A stretch of 64,000 bases of DNA from Polychytrium aggregatum (lineage: Eukaryota > Chytridiomycota > Chytridiomycetes > Polychytriales), in the NCBI RefSeq assembly GCF_025602895.1, contig NW_026516230.1, forward strand, positions 310,001 to 374,000, written 5' to 3'. Numbering within the stretch: the stretch's first letter is position 1; each line of letters starts with the position of its first letter. The position numbers and the translations under genes are program-made. This document shows positions 33,513 to 44,300 of this stretch, piece after piece. The notes under the pieces were generated by a model, which worked only from the letters and a program-made list of their open reading frames with translations, did no database searches and was not told the origin of the DNA.

Positions 33513-35412
33513 TTAGGCCACGGCGGCCCTCACCTCGACGATACTCACGGCTCCGTATGAATCGCACACCATCCCATTCACACATCGTCCCAGCGATGCA
33601 GCCAACAGAACACGCCGTTACCTTGTTGACAGCCTGCTTGACAATGACGCCGTCTTCGAGATAGAGCAATCGGTTGGCATAACACTCGACGTCGGGGTTG
33701 TGAGTGACCTGGCGGGAATCGCTCGCTGAATCAGTTTGCTGGTCACTCCCGGAAGGAGCCCATGCTATTCCCTCATCCACGGCAAAGAAAGCGAGCCTGT
33801 GGATCCTGGCCAAGCCCGTGCCTACCATGACGATCGTTACTTTGTCCTGCTGGTTGATGCGCAGGATCAGGTCCATGACGTCAATGGTGTTGCTGCTGTC
33901 GAGATCACCGGTTGGCTCGTCCATCAACAGGATCTGAGGTCTGTTCGAGAGCGCCCTTGCAATGGTGCTGCCGGGATCGGAGTAGTAGTAGTATTCGCAG
34001 AGCAACAGGCCGTCAGTCCGAGATCTCTCCCAACCAGAGTTCCAGAGTACCGGTCAACCCCTTCCCCAGCCACTTACACCCGCTGCTGTTCGCCTCCAGA
34101 GAGCTCGGAAGGGAGGTGGTTGACTCGATCCCGCAGGCCAACCACTGCAAGGGAAGAAGCATCGGCAGTTAGTCGACATTCATGGTCGCCGCACTTTGCG
34201 CCTTGATATGGACGTCCAGACGACCATAGTTCTTCATCGCCATCACGACTAGAATCATTTCCATCACCATCACCATCATCACCATCACCATCACCATCAC
34301 CATCACCATCACCATCACCATCACCATCACCATCACCATCACCATCACCATCACCATCACCATCACCATCAAGCCTCGACTTACTCGCCAGCAACTCGAG
34401 CGCTCGTTCGCGCCGCTGTCGTTCGTCCAGCTCGTTCGCAATCGCCATCGGAAGCTCGACATTCTCGAGGGCCGTCATCGTTGAAAGCAAGTTGAATGTC
34501 TGGAAAACAAACCCTGGGCGAGAACAAGACATTGTCGATTGTATCCCCCCCCCGCCACGAAGCAGGCATAACGGGTGAGAAAAAGAATGCGAAACGGCGA
34601 CGGATACATGCTGGTGGGTGATGGGCTCGGAACGAGAAGTGTCGTGAGCTTCCCCCCCCCTTCACTCCCGTCCCTCAATCTCCCAGGCGACAACGGTAGG
34701 TCTCGGGCTTGGGTTCCACTCGTCCTCCCTCCATACCGATCTGTCGCAGACGCAGGTTCGAGAGGAACCGATCTGTGCATCGGTTGTCGATCTGGTGCCC
34801 CAGGATCTCTGTCGCCATATGAATTGTCAATAGATGGACCGAGCGAAACGGTTTGTATCGACAACAGGACCGGCAGAGGTCGCTGAGGCAGCATCATCGA
34901 CTCTTGGCTCCGTCCAACTCTCGGTTCGACAGTGCTGCCCATCCGGTTCCTGCAGGTCTTGTGCCAACCGCCCAGATGCATCGGATCTGCAGCCATACCA
35001 ATGTTTCCCTGTGTCAGGGTGTCGATGGTGCCGAGGATGTTGAGCAGGCTAGTCTTGCCGCCTCCAGAGGGCCCCCGGAGCATCACAAACTCGCCCTGGC
35101 CGATGGGATCAAAGTCCGAGTCGTCGCTGAGGTGGATGTCATTGAGGGCGGTGATGACCTCGCCATCGGGCAGATGGTATTCTGGATCCAGCGGGCGGCG
35201 CATGATACAAGAGAGGCAGCAAGCAGTGCGTCAGGCTTCATGGCTCCGGAATGGGGATCTGCTCCAGATGAGAGTCGAGAGCACTGACGAACCATGAGCA
35301 TGGCTCTGACACTCCCCGTCAGCCAAGGCGCCGAGTGCGCATGCTCAGCGAATATCACAGCCTCACAGCTACCTTTCCTCAGGTGCTTGATGACGATTGC
35401 GGGGACGGTCAT
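33513..35412 (-). CDS. LolD/MacB-type ABC transporter ATP-binding protein
   Basis: Eight exons (35412-35373, 35181-34999, 34808-34737, 34513-34385, 34144-34078, 33967-33826, 33708-33622, 33533-33513) join in phase to 246 residues, a stand-alone nucleotide-binding domain. Walker A is GPSGGGKT (about 50-57), the Q-loop is in FVFQTFNLLS, the signature is LSGGEQQRV (about 156-164), Walker B is ILLMDEPTGDLD (about 176-187) and the switch histidine is in VMVTHNPD (about 213). This MPT...GDLD pattern is that of bacterial LolD/MacB lipoprotein or macrolide exporters and of the small eukaryotic ABCH group. No membrane domain is fused or adjacent, so its partner permease is elsewhere. The last exon is 21 bp; read-through of the preceding intron would instead end at 33508. 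Confidence 0.88.
34257..34374. repeat. (CACCAT)n array inside an ABC-gene intron
   Basis: About 19 near-perfect hexamers filling most of the intron between exon 4 (ends 34385) and exon 5 (starts 34144). It begins a few bases after the GTAAGT donor. Confidence 0.9.
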
Positions 35413-35812
35413 TTATTCAGAATCCACACACAGTTCAAGTCGATACGAGGCTATGGCTTTGAAGGGCGCTGAAGTGAAGCGGGCTGCAGGGGGCGGCGGC
35501 AGCGCAAGGTCGATATACTAGTGCCAACGACACCAACGACGGTGATCACAGCGGTGCCGGTCGCTCAAGGCACAGAAGGAAGAGCAGTGCTGGACTCGAT
35601 CGGCAGGGCACATGAGGTTCTCAGCACTTGGCGGGCGTTTTGCAGGGCGGGTGGTTGGAGGAGCTCAGCGCGGGAGGTTGGCATTTGGACCCATAATCCT
35701 CTCCTGCGCGCCAATATTGTTCGTCGGCGATGCGGCGATTCTGCCAGGACGGCGACGAGCTCCTGATGAGCCCGAGAGCACCAACGGGGGAGGAAGTTGA
35801 AGAGCAGAGATC
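35413..35812. other. upstream region of the ABC gene
   Basis: 400 bp between the ABC start and the tubby-like stop, both minus strand. No gene or clear motif recognised. Confidence 0.35.
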
Positions 35813-38443
35813 CTACTCGCAAGCGATCTTGCGGTCGAAGCTAGATGTGAAACCGTAATGCCCATCGATACGTAAATGTGCAGACGGGCAGATGTGAGCT
35901 GTAGTGGTCGAGTGCGCTGAAGCCACATGGATGCAAATATTCGCACGGGCGAGCGAGGACATTGACAGCCACCGATACACACCTCGAGATCGCTATCAAA
36001 AAGCCCTGTATCGGCGATAGCGGATACTGAATATCCAGGTTGAACCGATTCGAACTCACTACAAACGGCGGCAAGGCTTAGGATCGAGCGAGTCATCTGC
36101 TGGACCGACTGCAGCGATGCAGCAACACAACACTGTTCTGCCTCCTTCAAAGGCGAACGTGTGCGCGGCAGTCAATGTGGCTAAGGCGGTAGATATGACT
36201 AAGGCAGTAGATATGGCTAAGGTGTTCGATGTGGCTTACCTCGTCCAAACTGCATGACGATGTAGTCCACTGAGTGCCGGTGACAAGGAATGGCGACGAA
36301 GAGTTGGTGAGCAGGGGTGATGGCAAGTGGTTTCCCTGTCTCTGCTAAAGTGCATGTCGGCCGATCGGACAAGCCACTCACGGTCATGGTCGTGGACAAT
36401 TTGAAAGTTCTTGACGGACGCAACGGTCACTCGTCCGTCGAAGCTGAGCACGTATGAATGTGTTTCTGACGCGGAGAGATGGTGGCATCGATGAGGGCCA
36501 TTCGTGGCAGCATCGAGAAATTGGGGCAGCAGTGGCACGGCAGCCAAGGAATGGTACCGAGTGCCGGTATGCCATGGTCGGTTTCTGAGATTCCTGCCTC
36601 AAGGAGATATGCTGACTCCGAGCCGACAGCGACGGATGGACTTCAGTCGGACCGGCCTTCCCACGGCGGACACTCACCATCGTTCCATTGGGGTGGTTTG
36701 TTGTGCAGCATGACAAGATCCTTCTTTGCATCGCTCTTGATCAGACTCAAGAGCACTTCCTTGTCCTGGGTGTGATGAACGAGAGTCAGGAAAGGCTGAT
36801 GCGACAGGCGATGTTCTCCGTCGACAGCCAGGATGCGGAGGATTCGTCGCGCGCCAGTGGCGATACCTTTGAGAACGGAATGTCGTTCTGCTCATCCTGC
36901 TTGTTCATCGTCGGCAGGATGATGGAGATCTTTCTGGGCCCTTTGAGTCCCAGAATGTTGGGTTCCTATGACCGTTGTCATGTTGATGAGAAGGCAGTGT
37001 CAATTCACCGCGAACGCACTTGTTCCGAGATGCCGAACACGGACCCATCATCCCGCAGCATGCACCTACATAGAGAATGCCCACTTGCTCGACCAGCGGC
37101 GGTCTCTCGGGGCCGCCCGAGCCAGGTTGCGGGGTGCTCTTCAGCGCCGAGCCGGTGTATCCGGTTCCGATAAAGTTCGAGCTGGATGATGGCAGCGGCA
37201 GCGTGAGTGTGAGTGTGGCGGCATCGTCGATATGACCCTCCAGAAGGCTGCAAGACGCAGGTTAACTCGTTCAGCTGGTGGAGCGGATACCAACCGGAGC
37301 CTGCCGACCATCTGGGTGTTTGGCGAGTTTGTCGACGAATCCAGACTGACGATATAGTCCGAAGTCTTTGTCTTGCGCCGCTTTCGAGCCGAGAGGGCAA
37401 ACAGCGCGGGCGATCCGTCGTTCTGCTCGATCATCATGTGGAAATGCGGAAACATTTTGGTCCTGCCCTCTCGGTAGCGAATGATGTGACATAGGAGCCG
37501 CTGGCCGGGGGGAACGGGCCTGGGGAGGACCCGGCATTGGCGAGGTGGGCAAGACGATGAGCAAGTGCCCGGAGGACCAAGGAGCAGCACACCTTCAAAC
37601 CAAGGGATAGAGGCGACGACGAAGGGCAAAGGGCCGCCATCGGACAGAGCCTACCGAAAGAGCGAGTTGATGTAGTCTCGCCGAGTGAGCTCCGATAGGT
37701 CCGTGTCATCATCCGAGTCGTCGACAACGGTTTGCCGGCTGAACGACATGTTGATGGGCGGAGAGGCCAGGGAAGGCTGGGCAGCGGCTGTTGGCTGGGC
37801 CGTTGTTGGCTGGTCGCCGGGAATGAGGCAAGGGATGTGGAAGATGTGGAAGATGAGGCGGATGAGGAGGCAAAGGGAGAGGACACAACAGGACCCCGGC
37901 AGGACCGGCGATGCGGGCGTGTGCGGCGGTGTGCGGGGTCGACAGGATGGGATGCAATGAATGGTAGAGTCGGTGGGATGGGCAGTAGAGTCGTTGTTGT
38001 GGATGAGAGCGTTGATGGGATGAGCGACAGAGATATGGTTGAGCACCGGCGCAATGAATCCTTGCTCGGCGAGTCTTTGCTCCGACAGTAGCCGATCGCT
38101 GTGTGATAATATCTCACCCATCCAGCACGAGCAGTTGGCATGGACAGAGCGCATGTCGGCTTACCTCCACACCCACAACGGCCTCCAGCGACGTCGAGCT
38201 CGACATTCTCGAGTCTTCTTCAATCAAAGGTAGCGACAGCTCGGCCGGATGGATCTGCTCCGAGGACGAGGCCACGGGCACTTGTTCGAGACCATCGCTC
38301 TCGTCCTCCTCGGCAATCGACTCGCTGCTGGAGTATCGCAGCGACGATCTGGAACGAGACTTTGTTACGCCTTCGTCCCGAAACCGGCGCGGCTGGGATG
38401 TCTCGGATGACGACGAGGGGACGTCCTCGGCGGAATGGTCCAT
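35813..38443 (-). CDS. tubby-like protein (TULP)
   Basis: Ten exons (38443-38165, 37809-37655, 37519-37295, 37181-37070, 36965-36867, 36765-36678, 36465-36382, 36269-36240, 36058-35983, 35840-35813) join in phase to 391 residues. The tubby domain fills the C-terminal 250 residues: [103 protein letters not shown] and the diagnostic end [10 protein letters not shown]. The N-terminal 145 residues are Ser/Glu/Pro-rich. If the first exon is not used, an ATG at 37749 gives a minimal protein. The domain binds phosphoinositides; animal TULP3 uses it to carry membrane proteins into cilia, which suits a zoosporic organism. Intron 8 (36180-36239) has an 18-bp tandem repeat. Confidence 0.92.
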
Positions 38444-39367
38444 GTGGCGAGCAGGCGAATGGATGGGCTGGTGATGATGGTGGGCTGAGGACGAAGCGAA
38501 CAGCAGCTGGAAGCAGATCGAAGACAGATCGAAGACAGATCGAAGACGCAGCAATGTCCTGATGGCAATCCAAGATGCACGGATGCGGGCGATTGGAGGG
38601 CGAGATGGAGACAGAGCTCTCTGGATGCGGCGATCGATGCGGCGATCGATGCGGACGGGGCGGTGTCGCTGTGGGGGGTTGTTGAGATGTGCGGCCGAGA
38701 CAATCGTCGTCGGGCAGTGCGGTCCATCATCCCCGGCATCGGTTGGGCGATATGTGAAGGCGATGTCGAATATTCGCCGTGAGATGTTAACGATAACATG
38801 TTAATGTGGGCGAGCGGGGTTGTTACTTGTTCGGCTCATTCGCCCATTCGGGTATGGGTGTTGCGGTAATCACTCGCAATTCATTCCGATCACGGCCATC
38901 GCACATCCCAAGCAACGACAGCAGTCCGTCGACAGTATACTTGTGCATATCGGCGGGCATTATCCCTCGCTGATAACATACTCAACATTGCCCAGCAATA
39001 TCACTCGCCGATATCCTTACCACTCAACAGCCATCAACTCAACACAGCCAGCAAATTAACACAACCAGCAACTTAACAGTATCAATGAGCAGTCGCCTCG
39101 GCTCGCCCCGCCGATTGTTCTGCATCGCCCGCCGTTCTCGCCAGACCTTCCAATCGCAGAGTTCCCGTCCTTTGTTTGCTGCCCATCGTCGTCGCTGTCG
39201 CTGTGGGGTCGGCCGGGGTCGTCTTGGCCTCGATATATCCCCTCTCCGGCGCTGCCCGCCGCCGTCCCCCTTGCTTTGATCCCAGCGCTGCATCCATCCG
39301 CCGTCCCGCCGAGCCGAAGCGACGCCGTCAACACTCTGCCTCCCCATCTGTCCACTGAATCCCTGCC
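38444..39367. other. divergent intergenic region with short tandem repeats
   Basis: 920 bp between the tubby-like and coactosin starts. A 12-bp unit (agacagatcga) repeats three to four times at about 38510-38547, and gatgcggcgatc repeats at about 38626-38660. AT-richer sequence (taacgataacatgttaatg) lies near 38788. No gene seen. Confidence 0.45.
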
Positions 39368-40736
39368 ATGGTCGAATTCCAAGGTGATATCGTCGCCGCC
39401 TACGAGGACGTTCGCAACGACAAGACCCCCACCAACTGGTAAAATGGCCTTCGCGTCGCCGAATCCCCTCGTGGTCAAGCACCGGCGCCCTGACGACTGT
39501 CTGCTCACTCTCCTCTGCTGCTGCAGGCTGCTCCTTGACTACATCGATGACAAGAGCGATGTCCTCTTTGTCTCTGCCACCGGTATGTGCTTGCCTGGGC
39601 CGCCGACTGCATCGGCCACGCTCAGAGGGCCAGCAACAGCCTCGAGCCAAGACACCGAGCAATGTCAGAGCGTCAAGGGTCCGGTGCAGCTCGTTCCTGA
39701 ACAGAGGCCCAGCTAATCCCGCCGCTGTATATCTCTGCTCTCATATCCCTCGGGTCCCATGCTCTCTGCGCGTATCCAGGCGCCGGAGGGCTTGACGAGC
39801 TGCGAGAACATCTGAAGCCCGAGAAGGCCTCGTTCGGCTACCTCCGAATGACGATTGGCAACGACGAGCTGAGCTTGCGCCAAAAGTTTGTTCTGATTTC
39901 CTGGTATGGATTGAGGGTTTTTGTTCGAACGGTGGTCCCGTAATATGTGCTGCTTCGAGCTATTGCCCATCTGTCTCGCAGCTCGTGACGCTGGTGGAGA
40001 GCTGTTGCTGCCGGTGCAGTGCAGTCGCTGATGGACAACGTTACTCGCAGGTGCGGTCCCCAAGTCAAGGTCATGAGAAAGGCCAAGCTCGCCGTCCACA
40101 TCGCCGATGTCAAGGGCATCATCAAGTCCTTTGCTGTCGAAATTGCAGGATCCACCTCCGAGGTAGGGTTCTCTCGAGTGGTAGCGGTGTTGCCACATCC
40201 GACCGAGGAAGCGAGGGGAGATCAAATCGGATATCTCGACAGTGTGCGGATACAGAGCAACGGTCTCCGTGGGATGGGAGGAGCAACATGAACCTGCATC
40301 CACGGCTCAAGCTCGTTGTTGCAGAGTGTGCAGCCATCGAGCTCGATCCTCCAGTGCAGGACACAACATATGTCTCGGCAGATTGGAATCTGGATGTGGC
40401 CCTGTTCGGTTCTCGAGTGGGCAACTAATGCCAACGGGTTGATCTGCGACTCCTCTCTAGGACTTGTCGGACAAGGAGGTCAAGTTGAAGGTCCAGAAAG
40501 CCATGGGTAGGTCTCGGATGTGGGATGCAGAGACCGAGATTCCTTGGATATGCGCATATCCTGAGTGTCTTGGTAGCCAACAGCTTGTCTGCAGCCAACA
40601 GCTTGACTGCAGCGAGGACATCACATTCGGCCGTTGTCTGCCGCTCGATCGAGACAGGCTTGAGGCCTCAGCTGACAAGTACTGCTATGCATCTCGCCCA
40701 GGTGCCAACTATGATCGCCAGGCCTCGCAGTACTAG
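39368..40736 (+). CDS. coactosin-like ADF-homology actin-binding protein
   Basis: Six exons (39368-39438, 39527-39582, 39780-39903, 40051-40162, 40461-40506, 40702-40736) join in phase to 147 residues, the usual size of coactosin. The order matches the family: IVAAYEDVRNDKTPTNWLLL, GAGGLDELREHLKPEKASFGYLR, KFVLISWCGPQVKVMRKAKL, HIADVKGIIKSFAVEI, and the tail GANYDRQASQY. Coactosin binds F-actin and counteracts capping. Most introns have good GTATGT/GTAGGT donors. Confidence 0.95.
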
Positions 40737-41331
40737 ACTCATCGATGCCAAATGCTGAAGTCGATTGGCCGAATGTGGGCGCGGATGAGACGAGACCAAC
40801 TCTCACCCTCTATTTACGATCCAATTTTCATGAACTCACCTTGCTCGAGCCACCTTGCCATTTCGTTCGACAATGGCGACTTTTATCGCTCACTATGTCT
40901 GCTCCGCCCTTGATATCGTCGTGTCATCGCTTCTTGCCAGCCGCATAAAATACATGGAAGTCCAGTTTGAATCATTGATCGACTCTGATTTGGCGTCGAC
41001 AAGCCTTGGTCAATTTATCCATGCATCTCAGAACCGTGATATTGTGTCAGTAGCCCGAATGATGCACGCTCGTCCCAAGACTAGATGACAAACACAACGA
41101 CGATCCGAGTCGATCGAATCTCTTGATGAGTCTGGATTGGCCAAAGTGTAACACGGCAGAGCGACCAGCACCCATCATATTATCATTACTGGTCAGCAGA
41201 GAACGCAAAATAGAGCCGTGATCCAGTGAGTTACTAGTATGAGAACGTGAATATCGATATGCAGCGCAACCTATTCGAGGACAACAGGGTTCAAGGCGAT
41301 GAAGGGTTTTGAAGCTGGGTACGGGACGATA
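40737..41331. other. convergent intergenic region, AT-richer
   Basis: 595 bp between the coactosin and NLR stops. A 77-codon plus frame (40855-41088) has a plausible composition but no start context, homology or splice support, so it is not called. Confidence 0.4.
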
Positions 41332-44300
41332 CTATCTGAGGAGCACTTCCAGCCGACCCTGAGCAATTTGATATCCCTGCTCAGCAGCTTTGCGGTACCA
41401 TTCAATGGCTTTGTCAATGTCCCTGGTGACACCCAAAGAATTTTCGTAGCATTGTCCCAAAAATGTCTGTCCGTATCTATTGCCTTGATCGGCCGATATC
41501 TGGAACCATGATATGGCTGCAGCGGGGTCACGTCGGACTCCATTTCCCCATAAAGAGCATCGACCCATCATCCACTGTCCATATGAGTTGTTTTGATCGG
41601 CTGACTTCGAGAACCACTCGAAAGCCTTTGGGTCATTTTTGGGAACACCACAGCCATAATAATAACACGCTCCAATCCAAACCTGGCTGTCACTGTGACC
41701 ATCTTTGGCGAGTTGCTCGAAGATACTTGCTGCCATTGATACATCCTTGGCGATTCCGAAGCCTTGGGCAAGGGAGACGGCAAACAGATGATTGCAGAGC
41801 CAATCGTGTGTGGATCCAAGTTGGCATAACTCGGCAAACTTCCGCACAGCAGGAGAGTAAGGTGTTGTGAATGAAGCACGTCGTACCGCGAGACCATTGT
41901 TCTCTCCAAGTGGGAAGATATTCGACTGATTGTCGCGAATGAGTTGGATTCCCTTCCGCTGATCTCGTTCGGTACCTCGGCCAAGATAGAACATCCAGCC
42001 AAGCATGTGAGTGGCGATGGGTTTGTGGATTGGATCATTGGAGTGGTCGTGGATATCTTGCCAGGAGTTGAAAGCATCGGAGTCACTCTGTGGTAAACCA
42101 AGACCAAGGAAGCAAGCCCAGGCGTGAAGGAATGTTTGGCTGAGGCTGGATTCATCGTGTCCCTGGTCAGCAGCCCACTTGTAGTAAGTCATGGCTCGAG
42201 CAGTATCAATCGATGTTCCGATTCCATATTCATGACATCGACCGAGGTGGAACTGGGCTTCACGATCCCCTTTGTTTGATTGCAGTTGCGATAATTCGAA
42301 ATAGTTCTTCCCTGCACTTGCATGGCCTTGATCAGCAGACTTCTGATACCAACCCAGTGCTCGAGTAGTATCAACCGATGTTCCGATTCCATGTTCATGA
42401 CATCGACCAAGGTGGAATTGAGCACCAGGATGGCCATGATCAGCAGACTTCTGGTACCAACCCAGTGCTCGAGTAGTATCAACCGATGTTCCGATTCCAT
42501 GTTCATGACAGCGACCAAGGTGGAGCTGTGCATCGACATTTCCAGCATTAGATTGTCGCTGTGATAATTCGAAATAACTCGTTGCGGCGTTGGCATGACC
42601 TCGATCGGCAGCCTTCTGATACCAAGTCAAAGCTTGCACAGGATCAATTGGTGTTCCGATTGCATATTCAAAACACCGACCAAGGTGATACTGAGCATCG
42701 ACATTTCTCTCGTCAGATTGTCGCTGTAATAATTCGAAATAGTTCTTTGCTGCACTTGCATGGCCTTGATCAACAGCCTTCTGGTACCAACCCAGTGCTT
42801 GAGAAGTATCAACTGATGTTCCGATTCCATGTTCAAAACATCGACCAAGGTGATACTGAGCACCAGGATGACCATGATCAGCAGACTTCTGATACCAACT
42901 CAGTGCTTGAGTAGTATCAACCGATGTTCCGATTCCATGTTCAAAACATCGACCAAGGTGGAGCTGGGCTTCACGATCCCATTTGTTGGATTGCAGTTGC
43001 GATAATTCGAAATAGTTCTTTGAGGCGCTTGCATGGCCTTGATCAACAGACTTCTGGTACCAACTCAGTGCTTGAGTAGTATCAACTGATGTTCCGATTC
43101 CATGTTCATGACATCGACCAAGGTGGAATTGAGCACCAGGATGACCATGATCAGCAGACTTCTGATACCAACTCAGTGCTTGAGTAGTATCAACCGATGT
43201 TCCGATTCCATGTTCATAACATCGACCAAGGTGGAGCTGGGCATCGACATTTCCAGCATTAGATTGTCGCTGTGATAATTCGAAATAACTCGTTGCAGCG
43301 ATTGCATGACCTTGATCAACAGCCTTCTGATACCAAGTGACGGCTCCACTGAGATCGATCGATCCACCGATCCCATTCTCCAAGCAGCGTCCGAGATGGA
43401 ATTGTCCGTCGGGATGCCCCTTCTGTGCTGCTCGATTGAACCAATGTCTTGCTGCAACTTGATCGCTGTCGGCCCCACGACCTTGTTCAAACCACAATCC
43501 AACCCGCATCTGTGCCTCCGATTCACCCCAATCTGCAGAGATCCTGAAACACTCAAGCGCCTTGCTCAGGTCTCCGTCGTTTCCCCGAGCCTCAAGGAAG
43601 CAGCCATGACTGAAGTGTGTCTGTGTGCAGAGTCGACCCGATCAGTTTGCCATCAAGGTGATCAATCGAGTGCGACCCAAAGCCATGACTCACCTGGATC
43701 ACCAGTGGTCGTCGATTCATCATGATCAGTGTCCCGTGAGTGCTGGTTTGGTGACAACTCCACTCGTACATTCCATGTGGAACCTTGCACATCTGATCTC
43801 CTTGCCGTATCCACTGCGGGATGTCAACCTTCTCCCACACACTCGAGAGTGTCAGTGGATCTGTGGAGACTTTCAGGAGTTCCTCGCCCGAGACTTCTGA
43901 CTGGACAAAGCATCCGTTGTGTCTGATCCACAGTGTGCGGTTGTCTTGCCAGTCAGTGGACTCGAGCAAGTCACCGTCCAAGGACAGGTTGATCGACTTG
44001 ACACCGGTGTCACAACCTTCGAGAGTGTGGATCAACTGGCCTCTGTGTCCGTCCCAGATCTTGATGGTCTTGTCGCTGGACCCTGATGCGATCAACTGGC
44101 CGTCACCAGAAACCGCCACAGCACTCACATCGGCAGTGTGCTCGATGGTGGTTTGGCTGGTGGTTGAGTTGGTGGTTTGGCTGGTGGCTTTGTTTGGCAG
44201 AATGCCGCTTGTGTCGACATCCCACAGCTTGATCGACTCGTCGCTGGAGGCCGACACAACCATTGCGCCATCCACCGATATCGCCACACAGTTCACCCAG

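Noticed and set aside
40855-41088. 77-codon plus-strand frame with plausible composition
   Set aside because: No recognisable domain, no splice partners, and it sits in an AT-richer convergent gap where such frames arise by chance.
42190-43400. CRISPR-like regularly spaced repeats
   Set aside because: The spacing is explained by in-frame Sel1 protein repeats in a eukaryotic gene.
43592-43693. WD40 frame ending at its own stop (43592)
   Set aside because: The perfect donor at 43693 and the start-less Sel1 frame favour splicing; kept only as the alternative of two separate genes.
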